Shown here in pieces: positions 29,501 to 37,200 of a stretch of 64,000 nt of DNA (positions within the stretch are counted from its first letter, which is position 1; every line of letters starts with the position of its first letter). The notes under the pieces were generated by a model. The model searched no databases and had not been told where the DNA came from. It saw only the letters and a list, made by a program, of their open reading frames with translations. The stretch lies in the NCBI GenBank assembly GCA_948356915.1, contig CAOJCG010000011.1, positions 1 through 64,000 on the forward strand, read 5' to 3'. The DNA comes from an uncultured Clostridiaceae bacterium. GTDB taxonomy: Bacteria > Bacillota > Clostridia > TANB77 > CAG-508. A program made the position numbers and the translations under genes.

Positions 29501-29870
29501 TAAAAGTTTTATATATTGATATATCTGTATCTTTAGAATTTTTATCTGGTGCAAAAATTCTAATATAGTCGCTATTTTGATTAAATTCCATTATACTTGC
29601 TAATATATGTTTACAAGTAACAAAATTTTGATTATAATCTGCACAATCACAGTCTGCTTCTTGTATTTCTCCATCAGTTACTCTTATATATACATCATAA
29701 TCATCAAAATTACCTAATACATGAGAGCGAATTTCAAAATTACTTTGGCTATCATATACTACTTTTTTTATTTTAACCTTTTTCTTCTTTACATATTCCC
29801 TTGCTCTTTCTACTCTTGCATTTCCAGCGTCATCATACAATTCTTCTATTATATCAGGATTTACTACCAT
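26538..29870 (-). CDS. SWIM-domain SNF2/Rad54-family helicase
   Basis: 1110 residues. N-terminal SWIM zinc finger (CDCADYNQNFVTCKHI, CxCx(n)CxH), a central SNF2-associated region, then the SNF2 ATPase: Walker A DDMGLGKTLQ, Walker B/DEAQ box IADEAQYIKN, motif III LTGTPIENS, and the C-terminal helicase lobe with LISLKAGGTGLNLIGAD and DRTYRIGQ. Such bacterial proteins are dsDNA translocases of uncertain role, possibly in transcription or repair. No in-frame CGG in 1110 codons. Preceded by no obvious operon partner. Confidence 0.95.
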   Translation of the reverse strand: MVVNPDIIEELYDDAGNARVERAREYVKKKKVKIKKVVYDSQSNFEIRSHVLGNFDDYDVYIRVTDGEIQEADCDCADYNQNFVTCKHILASIMEFNQNSDYIRIFAPDKNSKDTDISIYKTFNQNRHNEKYRAFKQLINEFHHANYDERQNTNNQIIPHTIKLETKLIYNSYTKSLKMELKIGNKSMYVLKSLPEFYDRMINEEYYSYGAKLAFKHTKEAFEQNSLPILEYVLKYAEIIKYANEVRNSYSYYGSTLNDRYITISNSGIDELYEVFKGKSIIWEKDGIGSSLFISDENPKVKFYVEEVEKNEYKMYPNIDIYEYEIIKGRDFCYLLMDNILYKCTKEFKENELKLLQIFRTNFQTEITFPKQDLPELFSLVFPKVKKSMELDKLNEEEIEKYIPQDLYVKVYLDYDNRNYITADIKFVYGEEEFNPLLEPEIQVARDIAKEDEVLELFRKDGFMLDVQNARLILANEEAIYNFLETEVEEYMQKFEVLATENFKQKEIRQPKVGTLGVRIENNLLKVDFENLDFDIKELKDIMSKYKLKKKYHRLKDGSFIKLEKNETIDFIDGIIESIDIDYSQIEKGELRLPVYRSMYLDRLLQNVKSTSIIKNDEYKNLVNKIEEREISGSIELPKNLNADLRAYQKVGYEWLKVLDEYKFGGILADDMGLGKTLQLIAVVLSYVQEEKSPKPSIVVCPSSLTLNWENEVNKFAKSLQALVIRGTLNERKEQIRSIANYNIIITSYDLLKRDIEIYEELNYEFKYIIADEAQYIKNNNTQNAKAIKKINAETRYALTGTPIENSLSELWSIFDYIMPGYLFSYKKFKENYEMPIIRDEDNEQMKKLKMLIEPFVLRRIKSEVLTELPDKTITVLNNEMHEEQQKIYISYLQIAKQEAMNEINANGFEKSQIKILALLMRLRQICCHPSLFIENYKGESSKLNQCTELIKDAIEAGHKILLFSGYTGMFDIIEKSLKEQNIKYFKLTGATKVGERIKLVDEFNENDEIKVFLISLKAGGTGLNLIGADMVIHYDPWWNISAENQATDRTYRIGQKKNVQVYKLITKNSIEEKIYDLQQKKAKLIDNMLSTNETFINKLSKEDIMELFK

Positions 29871-30103
29871 TTTATTCTCCTACTTCTCATTTTTTCTAGT
29901 CATTTATTATATATCATTTTATGGTATATTTCAAGTTAAAAACGAGTAAAAACATATAAAAAAATTAGAAGTTAAAATGTCGCAAATATTAATATACATA
30001 AAAATTTCATCAAACTCTTTACAAATTATGTAAAATACAATATAATGTTATTTAGAAACTTTAATGTATCCACACATATTCAACTGAATGAAAGGAGTTT
30101 ACT

Positions 30104-30241
30104 ATGCGGAATTTATTAGTTATTAAACATGTTACTTTAGAGAAAATCTGGATCTCTTATGACTCAGATCATACGCAGTATAAATTAAATAGAATGATGA
30201 CTGAGTATGAAGAATTAGAAAATTCAACATTTACATCTTAA
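30104..30241 (+). CDS. Small hypothetical protein
   Basis: 45 residues starting MRNLLVIKHVTLEKIW. AAAGGAG lies 7 bases upstream of the ATG at 30104 and a terminator follows at 30285-30320, so it is probably expressed. The second codon is an in-frame CGG (30107-30109), which must be a triplet because +1 stops after four residues. Not recognised. Confidence 0.55.
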   Translation: MRNLLVIKHVTLEKIWISYDSDHTQYKLNRMMTEYEELENSTFTS

Positions 30242-30284
30242 TCCTGTACAATAGTTGTATAATTATCTCAACTGTTTCTAAGAA

Positions 30285-30320
30285 AACAAAATCACGAGAA
30301 TTTTTATGTTCTCGTGATTT
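30285..30320 (+). terminator. Terminator after the small ORF
   Basis: AAAATCACGAGAA-TTTTTATG-TTCTCGTGATTTT hairpin followed by TG and a T-run. Confidence 0.85.
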
Positions 30321-30351
30321 TGTTTTTATCATCTAATTTTCTTCCATTAAG

Positions 30352-30447
30352 TTATTGTTTATTTTTTCTTACTTGTACTACTCCCCCACATACTGGGCAT
30401 GGTACATCTATTGTTTCTATTATTGGTTTTGCATTTTTACAATAATA
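30352..30447 (-). pseudogene. Zinc-ribbon remnant in frame after a stop codon
   Basis: Directly after the TAA of the next gene, and in the same frame, 31 codons encode YYCKNAKPIIETIDVPCPVCGGVVQVRK and stop at 30352. CPVCGG and the upstream Cys look like a zinc ribbon. There is no start codon or Shine-Dalgarno site. It may be a lost domain or stop readthrough. Confidence 0.4.
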
Positions 30448-30450
30448 TAC

Positions 30451-31245
30451 TTATTTTACTACTTGCTTCATGCAACCAAATACTAAACCAATCCAAGTAT
30501 TAGAGTTTGGGCAAAAACGTTTTTGTACTGCTGATAGTGTTTTACCAGAGTAACAAGAACCTCCTTTAGTTAAGTATCTGTTATTCAATAGTTTTGCTGC
30601 TGCTTCTAGTCCTTCTGCTTCTGATGAATATCTTATTAATTTCCCTTTTGACATCATGCTGATATAATTGTTTGCTTTTCTATGGCTTGAAGCTATGTTC
30701 CATCCTGATTCTGCTGCTATTAGCCCACAGAAAAATATTTCGTTTATTTCATATTTTTCACATAGTTCATATATTGTATTGCTATTTCTTTTGAAGAAAC
30801 CTGATGTATCTACTCTTAAGTTTGACATTAATTTATTAAAGTCATCTTTTGATATTCCACATCTTACGCTTAAGTCCATATTTGTTGATATTGTAATTTC
30901 TTCTATCTTTTTATATTTCCTTACTGCTTGTGGTATCTTATTTCCTTTTTCTGTTCTATTAACTTCTGACCTTGATGTTACTTTTTGTGTTCTACCTAGT
31001 TCTGAATTTGGTACTAATTCTTCATTTTTATTTTCTTGTATATTTGATTCTTCTTTTGCTGTTCTTTCGTAGCTTTGAGCTACTTTTACATTTTCTTTTA
31101 TTTCTTCTTGTATATTAATTTTAGCAATTTGTGCTTCAGTTCCTTTCATATTAAATAATTGTACACTTGTGCCTAAAATTACTAGTATTGTCAATACTGC
31201 TATTACCTGATTAATTTTCAGGGCACTATTACTATTATTTTCCAT
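30451..31245 (-). CDS. Membrane-anchored glucosaminidase/lysozyme-like protein
   Basis: 264 residues. One N-terminal TM anchor (INQVIAVLTILVILGTSVQLF), a Glu/Lys-rich linker, then a lysozyme-fold domain: FFCGLIAAESGWN contains the catalytic-type Glu, and RKANNYISM, YSSEAEGLEAAAKLLNNRYL and SAVQKRFCPNSNTW follow, similar to bacteriophage-type or LytB-like N-acetylglucosaminidases. Predicted to cleave peptidoglycan outside the membrane. It lies downstream of spoIIIAH on the same strand, so a role in engulfment-stage wall remodelling is possible but inferred. Confidence 0.75.
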   Translation of the reverse strand: MENNSNSALKINQVIAVLTILVILGTSVQLFNMKGTEAQIAKINIQEEIKENVKVAQSYERTAKEESNIQENKNEELVPNSELGRTQKVTSRSEVNRTEKGNKIPQAVRKYKKIEEITISTNMDLSVRCGISKDDFNKLMSNLRVDTSGFFKRNSNTIYELCEKYEINEIFFCGLIAAESGWNIASSHRKANNYISMMSKGKLIRYSSEAEGLEAAAKLLNNRYLTKGGSCYSGKTLSAVQKRFCPNSNTWIGLVFGCMKQVVK

Positions 31246-31420
31246 TTTTCAACATCCTTCCTGACGCTTCTTTTTCATGCGCCACTAATTTATTATAGCA
31301 TATTATACTAAAAAAGTCAAATTTTGGTAATTTTTTCAAAAGCAAACTTCTTAAAATACGTATTTCCACATTCAGTATACTCTTCCAATTATTTCATACT
31401 TTTTACACCACTTTTTTATT

Positions 31421-31487
31421 GGAGTTAGAGGTTGGATTTAGGATAACTTCTTTGAAAAAATTCCCCTATTTTCTAATCTCTAACTCC
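31421..31487. repeat. GGAGTTAGAGGTTGG inverted repeat
   Basis: GGAGTTAGAG / CTCTAACTCC arms around TTGGATTTAGGATAACTTC; same sequence class as 1995-2050 and 35813-35905. It lies between the spoIIIA operon end and the muramidase-like gene. Confidence 0.65.
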
Positions 31488-31492
31488 AACTT

Positions 31493-32173
31493 CTATTTAT
31501 TGCTTATATGTATATTACTAATTTCAGCCTGCATTTCTCTTGCTATAATATTTTGAATTTGTGCTATTTGTTCTTGTTCTAATTTTTCTGCTCTTACTAC
31601 TACACTAATACTATCTCCATTAATAAAAATTAAACTATCACTTATTCCTTTTGTTTTTATTAAATTTTCACATATCATAATTTTATTTTTACAGTCATTT
31701 ATATTTTTTATTTCTGTTTGTGCAATTGTTTTTTGGTCTGATGCTATGTTTTGATTTTCTAATATTTTTTCATATGTTTCTATCATTTGTGAATACATTG
31801 TGTCTCTTGTTAGTTTTGAAGATGAAAAATATTCATCTATATTTTTTGTATTTGTTGTAACTGTTTCATTAGTAGTTTTATTGTTTTCTACCTCTTTATT
31901 AGCTTCTTCATTATTTACATTTTTATTATCAGTATTTTTATTGTTATTACTTTCTTCATTATTAGTAACTGCACTTTCAGAATTAGTATTAGTCTGTTCC
32001 ACAGCATTACTATTAACCAGTTTAGCATCTCCAATCCCTGCATAATCTATAGAGTTAAATTCTGAACTTGTGGGAATAGCCCCATTGTTTGCAGTATAAC
32101 TTAAATATCCTGCTGAAACTAGCATAAGTGCTATAACAAAAACGATAACTTGATTTCTTTTTAAACTTTTCAT
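31493..32173 (-). CDS. spoIIIAH: Stage III sporulation protein AH
   Basis: 226 residues. N-terminal TM helix (VIVFVIALMLVSAGYLSY), an Asn/Glu-rich linker (about residues 65-105), then the ring-building domain ending VVVRAEKLEQEQIAQIQNIIAREMQ. SpoIIIAH in the mother cell binds SpoIIQ from the forespore to make the feeding-tube channel. Start at 32173 with AGGAGG upstream; 19 bp from spoIIIAG. No CGG in frame. Confidence 0.93.
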   Translation of the reverse strand: MKSLKRNQVIVFVIALMLVSAGYLSYTANNGAIPTSSEFNSIDYAGIGDAKLVNSNAVEQTNTNSESAVTNNEESNNNKNTDNKNVNNEEANKEVENNKTTNETVTTNTKNIDEYFSSSKLTRDTMYSQMIETYEKILENQNIASDQKTIAQTEIKNINDCKNKIMICENLIKTKGISDSLIFINGDSISVVVRAEKLEQEQIAQIQNIIAREMQAEISNIHISNK

Positions 32174-32192
32174 TTTTTATCCTCCTCACTCT

Positions 32193-32805
32193 CTACTTAC
32201 TCATTTCAAATACCTGTATTTTATGTGTTGCAAGTCCTGTTGCTGCTTCTACCGCTTGTGTTATTTTAAGCTTTACCTCACTGTTCCCTGCCCCTGTTGC
32301 GGTTATTATTGCTCCTTCTATTTTTGGCTTTATTATACTTTGTGTTACTGGTACTTTTTCTCCATCTTTATCTTGATATATAACCTCTTTTTTATTAGAT
32401 GTCTGACTTATTTTCCTACTTCCCCCACCGGGAGTCTGCTTCTTGTGTGTCACTTCTTGTACTATCTTCATTATACATCGCAATTGTTTCACTACTTTGT
32501 GAATATGTGATTAAAACATTTGCTTTGCCTACTCCCTCTATTTTTGAAAGTATTGCTTCTAAGTTTTCTTTTAGCTCATCATTTGTGTTTGTATAATTTT
32601 GCTGCTCAGTTTTAGCTAGTGTTTTTCCTATACTATTAGTTTCAGTTTTTCCTTCTTTTTTGTCATCTTTTAATATCATATTTATTACTATTATTGTAAT
32701 TATTAGAATAATTACGAACACTACCAAATTTTCAATTTTCTTTTTATTATTTCCTTCGTTATTCTTGAAAATATTTAAAATTTTATTCATTTGTTCTTTT
32801 AACAT
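32193..32805 (-). CDS. spoIIIAG: Stage III sporulation protein AG, one CGG +1 frameshift
   Basis: 203 residues after repair. TM helix at about residues 24-45 (LVVFVIILIITIIVINMIL), then the ring-building domain. The first frame ends ...DTQEADS and meets CGG (C at 32430). Skipping C yields GGGSRKISQTSNKKEVIYQ, the DSGGG(T/S)RK signature of SpoIIIAG, and runs through KVEGAII-type sequence (KIEGAIITATGAG) to 32193. SpoIIIAG forms the large secretin-like ring of the SpoIIIA-SpoIIQ complex. Confidence 0.95.
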
Positions 32806-32861
32806 ATTATTCCTTTCCGAGCCATTTTTGCTCTACGTTTTAGTTATTTGGTCATACCTCA

Positions 32862-32985
32862 TTGTGTGGGGTTCACCCTTGGGCGACCTGTTTTTCTACG
32901 AAATTACCCTAAAATTCTATGTTAATTTAAGCATTTTCTCTGGAGCTACGGGTCGCCAATGGCGGCGACCCGCTACAATTTTTGT
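32862..32985. repeat. Paired GGGTCGCC palindromic repeats between spoIIIAG and spoIIIAF
   Basis: GTGTGGGGTTCACCCTTGGGCGACC, TTTCTACG, then GGAGCTACGGGTCGCCAATGGCGGCGACCCGCTACAA. Same layout as 35403-35517. It interrupts an operon that is normally tightly packed. Confidence 0.7.
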
Positions 32986-32986
32986 T

Positions 32987-33601
32987 TTAATTTATGTTTA
33001 TATCTTTTTTATCTATTTCATATACTGAAGATATGTAATCTTTTATTTCGTTTATTTCTTTTTTTGTTAGTCTTATCATTTCTGTTGTTTCTTTGGTAGT
33101 GCTGTTTTCTATTTTTACTTCGATATTTACTTTTTCAATTTCATTTATATTTTTTTCTTCTGTTTCTTCTTTTTTGTTTTCTCTTTTACTTAAAGTAATA
33201 TTTATATTTTTAACCTTATATTCATCAGTATTTTCTATTTCTATTTTTATACTATTTACAATATAACCTTTGTCTTCTATTTTTGCTTTAATGTCTTTTT
33301 TTAAGTTTAGAATATATACTTCTTTTATATTGGAATTATTGATATTTTCTAAATTTTTAGTTTCTATCTCATAACTAGCAATTTTATCTTCATATTTATT
33401 TATATCAATAATAGAATCTAATTTAAGTTCACTTCTAGTAAATTTGCTTATAACTGGCGAAACTATACTAAATACTATATATACACCTATTACTACTTTT
33501 ATATATTTTTTACTATTTCCATTTGGAAGTAACATTTCTATAATACTTCCAATTATTACAGCTATAATTATTTCTTGGACCCACAAAGTTATAAATTCCA
33601 T
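32987..33601 (-). CDS. spoIIIAF: Stage III sporulation protein AF
   Basis: 204 residues. Two N-terminal TM segments (EIIIAVIIGSIIEMLLP and YIKVVIGVYIVFSIVSPVI) followed by a ring-building-motif domain rich in Lys and Glu, the SpoIIIAF layout. Part of the SpoIIIA export complex in the mother-cell membrane. RBS GAAAGGAAA precedes the start at 33601. No CGG in frame. Confidence 0.92.
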   Translation of the reverse strand: MEFITLWVQEIIIAVIIGSIIEMLLPNGNSKKYIKVVIGVYIVFSIVSPVISKFTRSELKLDSIIDINKYEDKIASYEIETKNLENINNSNIKEVYILNLKKDIKAKIEDKGYIVNSIKIEIENTDEYKVKNINITLSKRENKKEETEEKNINEIEKVNIEVKIENSTTKETTEMIRLTKKEINEIKDYISSVYEIDKKDININ

Positions 33602-33681
33602 TTTTATTTCCTTTCTAATTTATGTGGCACAAAGGATGTGGTAAGTTCCGAAATTTAACAATGCGAAATATCCATTATTTT

Positions 33682-34838
33682 TTACCTATACATAAGTCCA
33701 CTATTTGATATTTTAATAACTAGGGTTGTACCTATTATTAACATTACTGATACAGTTGTAATTACTGCAAGTAAAATTTTAAAAGTATCGCCTATACCGT
33801 GAAAGTAGGTCTATTATTTTTTTATCTGCTATTGGCTGGCAAATGGCTGAGCCTATATAATATGTTGTCATTAAAAGTACTAACCTTATAATTGGAACTA
33901 TACATATTCCTAATATTACTATTACACCAACTATCCCCACTGCATTTTTTAGTATTGTTGTAGCACCTATTACTGAATCTACTGCATCTCCTAATATTTT
34001 TCCTACAACTGGTATAAAGTTTGCAACTGCTGCTTTAGTAGTTTTGGCTGTTATTCCATCTACGCTGCTTCCGAAGCGTTCCTTCTAATGAAAGTAAACC
34101 TACAAATAACGTAAGTACTACTCCTAATACCCATACTACACTAGATTTAAAAAATTTTGCCAGTTTATCTAGTTGTATTTTATCTGATATTTTTGAAACT
34201 ATAGAAAGTGATGTTGAAACTAATACAACTGGAATTATTACAGCATTTATGAAATTTCCTATAAAAGTTATAAGAAATAGTAAAATTGGTTGCAGTAAAT
34301 TTACTGATGCTATACTTCCTGTGCTTAACATTAAAGTAGTAAGAAGTGGCACTAAGCAATTAGAAAAACTTACTAAATTATTAATAGAACTTTTTACCAT
34401 AGTTACTACATCTGCAAAATTTGTCATTATTAAAGTTACTATTAATATGTACTGAACATAGTATGTTATTTGTGTAATTCCTTGATTTTCTAAGCCTTCG
34501 CTTATACTTTTTAGTACACTATGTATTATAACTATTACCATAATGCTTGCTATTACTCTAATAGATACAGCCGTCTCTTTTCCTATTAAGTTTAATATAC
34601 TTTTGCCTAATAGTTTATTATCTACATTTCCTGTTATAGCTGAATTTAAAAGTTTTCCATAATCCACATCTCCAAATACATCTTCTGTATATTTTTTTGA
34701 TTCGTTTATGAATTTAGGAATATTTAAAACTTCTTTTTGTGAAGATATGATTTCGTCTTGGCTTACTTCTTGTGCATAAGTGAGCGTTGGAAATAGTAGA
34801 AAAATGATTAGTGCAAAAATTAGAATTATTTTTTTCAT
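33682..34838 (-). CDS. spoIIIAE: Stage III sporulation protein AE, two CGG +1 frameshifts
   Basis: 384 residues after repair. I use the start at 34838 (MKKIILIFALIIFLLFPTLTYAQ, a signal peptide) because AAAGGAG precedes it. The central part has the polytopic SpoIIIAE membrane domain (SLLTTLMLSTGSIASVNLLQP-like). First shift: ACG CTT CGG (C at 34073) gives GSSVDGITAKTTKAAVANFIPVVGK, the family core. Second: CTT TCA CGG (C at 33799) gives GIGDTFKILLAVITTVSVML and an end at 33682. Two independent shifts are needed for one protein. SpoIIIAE is the presumed permease of the complex. Confidence 0.94.
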
Positions 34839-34877
34839 TTGTGAACTCCTTTTATTATTAAGGATATTATTTGAGTT

Positions 34878-34956
34878 GTAGGGGAGATTATTTCTTAGCT
34901 GTTCGAGCAAAGCGAGTTACACATAAGTTATGCGTTAGCTTAATCTCCTTACATAC
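34878..34956. repeat. GTTCGAGCAAAGCGAGTTA repeat between spoIIIAE and spoIIIAD
   Basis: GTAGGGGAGATTATTTCTTAGCTGTTCGAGCAAAGCGAG...GATAAGTTATGCGTTAGC...AATCTCCTTAC type unit; nearly identical to the copy at 38340-38405 and related to the coding copy at 1357-1425. Confidence 0.75.
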
Positions 34957-34975
34957 ATATTTAATTATAAAATTC

Positions 34976-35363
34976 TTATGGTAACACCTTTATTATCGTT
35001 TCCAACAGCCCCGATATAATCGGAATAGACATAGAAACAATAACTACTTTTCCTCCCATATCCATTTTGTTTGCAATTGCTGTTTCTCCCGAGTCTTTAC
35101 ATATGCTTACTGCAAATTCTGTTAAAAATGCTATTCCTGTGATTTTTATAAGTAATGTTAAAAATTGATTATTAATAGCAGTTTTATTAGCAAGATTAGT
35201 TAAAAGTTCTACTACACCAGATATTTTATTAAGTATAATTCCAAGTATTAATGCTCCTGCAATAAGTGATACATATATAACAAATTCTGGTTTATATTGT
35301 TTTAGAATTATTATTATAATCAAGGCAATTAAGCCGTATTCCTATGATTTTTATGATATCCAT
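34976..35363 (-). CDS. spoIIIAD: Stage III sporulation protein AD, one CGG +1 frameshift
   Basis: 128 residues after repair, the normal size. From ATG 35363 the frame reads MDIIKIIGI and then CGG (C at 35336). Skipping C gives GLIALIIIIILKQYKPEF, exactly the SpoIIIAD start (family pattern IKI(I/V)GIGL(I/V)A). Membrane protein with three or four TM segments, including the AGALILGIIL helix; partner of SpoIIIAC in the SpoIIIA complex. Without the shift only nine correct residues would be made. Confidence 0.94.
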
Positions 35364-35402
35364 TTTGCCCCTCTCTCAGTATATGTTTAAATTCTTTTGC
35401 TG

Positions 35403-35517
35403 TTGGGGTCGCCGCCTTCGGCGACCCGCTCTTCGAAGAAATTATCCTAATTTCTGTATGTTAATTTAAGCAATTTCGCTGGAGCACGGGTCGCCGAAGG
35501 CGGCGACCCCTACAATT
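35403..35517. repeat. Paired GGGTCGCCGCC palindromic repeats between spoIIIAC and spoIIIAD
   Basis: GGGGTCGCCGCCTTCGGCGACCCGCTCTTCGAAG at 35405-35438 and GGAGCACGGGTCGCCGAAGGCGGCGACCCCTACAA at 35482-35516, inverted relative to each other around AT-rich sequence. Strong hairpins within an operon. Confidence 0.75.
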
Positions 35518-35545
35518 TTTCTAATTCTTAATTTATTACTTCTCT

Positions 35546-35740
35546 TTACAACCCAAATATTGTTCTTACCGTATCAAACAATGTACTTATTTCTTTTATA
35601 ACCATTGTTAGTACTATTACTAAACCCGCTAAGGTTGTCATCATTGCTTGGTCTTCTCTTCCTGCTCTTACTAGTACTTGATGTAGTACAGCAACTAATA
35701 TTCCTATTGCTGCTATTTTGAATAATAAGTTTATATCCAT
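35546..35740 (-). CDS. spoIIIAC: Stage III sporulation protein AC
   Basis: 64 residues, two TM helices: INLLFKIAAIGILVAVLHQVL and MTTLAGLVIVLTMVI with the linking AGREDQA. This is the SpoIIIAC signature. I use ATG 35740 (MDINLLF) since an upstream TTG start at 35755 overlaps the GAGAGG site. Together with SpoIIIAD it forms the membrane base of the SpoIIIA complex. No in-frame CGG. Confidence 0.94.
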   Translation of the reverse strand: MDINLLFKIAAIGILVAVLHQVLVRAGREDQAMMTTLAGLVIVLTMVIKEISTLFDTVRTIFGL

Positions 35741-35812
35741 ATGTATACCTCTCAAATTTCTATTTTCTTATATTATTAATAGTTTTTCTATTTAGCACTT
35801 TAAATAAAGATT

Positions 35813-35905
35813 CGAAGTTGGAAGTTAGAGGTTGGAGGTTGGATTTATAGAATTTTCTTCGAAGCTTTTACCATAGTTCTAACTTCTAACCTCCAACTTC
35901 TAACT
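35813..35905. repeat. GAAGTTGGAAGTTAGAGGTTGG inverted repeat
   Basis: GAAGTTGGAAGTTAGAGGTTGGAGG at 35817 and its complement CCTCCAACTTCTAACTTC at 35890, separated by TTTTCTTCGAAGC. Intergenic between spoIIIAB and spoIIIAC. Confidence 0.7.
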
Positions 35906-35906
35906 T

Positions 35907-36416
35907 CTATATTAATATTATTACTACTGCTAGTCCTATTGTTACCCCCAATGTTTTATACATTTTTACATATTTTTGTTTTTCTTCTTCGGCAATTTCT
36001 ATTTGTGTGTCTAAAAAATTTTCTACTAATTCTACCTCATTTACTTGTCCTTCTATATCTACTTTTCCCAGTAAATTACTTAGGTTTTTTAATACTTCTA
36101 TATCTTCTTTTGTCATATTTGTATTTGACTCTTCTAAAGCTTCTTCCCACGCTTTTCCTGCATGCCCAGTGTTCATTTTTTCATATGCACTTTTAAAGAT
36201 ATTCGATATATTTGGTTTTGTTTTTTGTGATATTTCTTTAAACGTTTGTGGAATTGGCTCATATGTAAATTTTATTTTGGTACTAAACATATTTAGTGCA
36301 TTTTTCATTTCTTTTAAATCTTTTACTCTGTTTAAATATTTTTTTGAAATTAGTATTCCTATGTATGATGTTAACGATAAAATTAATATTAATGTTAGAT
36401 ATTTTATTATTTGCAT
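35907..36416 (-). CDS. spoIIIAB: Stage III sporulation protein AB
   Basis: 169 residues. N-terminal TM (YLTLILILSLTSYIGILIS), a helical middle with LKEMKNALNMFSTKIKFTYEPIPQTF and EALEESNTNMTKEDIEVLKNLSNLLGKVDIEGQ, and a C-terminal TM (LGVTIGLAVVIILI). This is the standard SpoIIIAB architecture, similar to the type II secretion GspF fold. It ends the intact part of the operon; upstream only a fragment of spoIIIAA remains. Confidence 0.94.
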   Translation of the reverse strand: MQIIKYLTLILILSLTSYIGILISKKYLNRVKDLKEMKNALNMFSTKIKFTYEPIPQTFKEISQKTKPNISNIFKSAYEKMNTGHAGKAWEEALEESNTNMTKEDIEVLKNLSNLLGKVDIEGQVNEVELVENFLDTQIEIAEEEKQKYVKMYKTLGVTIGLAVVIILI

Positions 36417-36533
36417 ATTTGTTACCTTGTCCTTTTTACATTTTCTATATTAATTATATTCAAGTAGATTTTGTTTTAGAACAAAAAAGAATGCAAAAAT
36501 TATTTTCCATTCTTTTTGTTTATTAATTTTTTT

Positions 36534-36773
36534 CTAGTATTTGTAAATACTTTCATCTGACTTTATTTGTACATACACTTTTTCTCCTTTATTTAGTCCA
36601 TATATTTTCTCTATTCCACATTTTTCATTTTTATCACTCAAAAATATTATTCTCTCAAAACAATAATTTTCTATTAATTTATTTAATTCCGGATTTAGTT
36701 TTATATCTTCTATGGAGCTTCCGTGTGCTGTGAATATTCCTTTTATTCCACAGCATAATTTACTACTATTTTA
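36534..36773 (-). pseudogene. spoIIIAA: 5'-truncated spoIIIAA (C-terminal fragment)
   Basis: Reading on the minus strand from about 36773, GIKGIFTAHGSSIEDIKLNPEL, then ENYCFERIIFLSDKNEKCG and a TAG at 36534 match the end of SpoIIIAA (the ...GI-x-x-(I/V)-x-T-(A/V)-H-G segment of this secretion-type ATPase). The frame is closed by TAA just upstream, so the Walker motifs and about three quarters of the gene are missing. The fragment starts about 40 bp from the terminator of an unrelated gene. SpoIIIAA is the ATPase of the feeding tube, so the rest should be elsewhere if this strain sporulates. Confidence 0.75.
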
Positions 36774-36811
36774 AATACTTTTTATATATTTTCTCTTTCA
36801 ACACACAAAAA

Positions 36812-36831
36812 GGACTAGAATTAACTAGTCC
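36812..36831 (-). terminator. Terminator of 36849-37052
   Basis: GGACTAG-AATTAA-CTAGTCC with a run of T beyond on the minus strand; lies at the truncation point of spoIIIAA. Confidence 0.75.
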
Positions 36832-36848
36832 ACTTTGTTTAAATATCA

Positions 36849-37052
36849 TTATTCTTTTTTGCCTACAAAATAGTAAGAATACAATGTGTAGCAGATTGCC
36901 CAAAATGTATTGGACAACTGCACTGCAATGTCCTTATGAGGCTGCCGAGTTACTTTCTCTTTTATAACGTTCTGACTTTTAATCGTTGCTGCCGCATACA
37001 CCACGCCACCTGCTAAAACTTTTACTATCCGCTTCTTCTCATTTTTGTCCAT
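36849..37052 (-). CDS. Small hypothetical membrane-associated protein
   Basis: 67 residues, not recognised. Has one hydrophobic stretch (VLAGGVVYAAATI) and a hydrophobic aromatic C-terminus (FWAICYTLYSYYFVG). AAAGGAGGAG precedes the ATG at 37052. Two in-frame CGG codons (37029-37031, codon 8; 36945-36947, codon 36) must be triplets, because +1 at the first stops immediately. GC and CGN use are higher than in the spoIIIA genes, consistent with acquired DNA at the spoIIIAA breakpoint. Confidence 0.65.
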   Translation of the reverse strand: MDKNEKKRIVKVLAGGVVYAAATIKSQNVIKEKVTRQPHKDIAVQLSNTFWAICYTLYSYYFVGKKE

Positions 37053-37200
37053 GATATTCTCCTCCTTTAAAGGTTTTAAATGTTTAATTGTTTCAATATC
37101 TATATTTTACCATATTATGTTGATATGTGCAAGTGTTTTTTTCTAATATTCTATTACAAAATACAAGCCGCCTAAATTTCAAGCGACTTCTTAATTCAAT

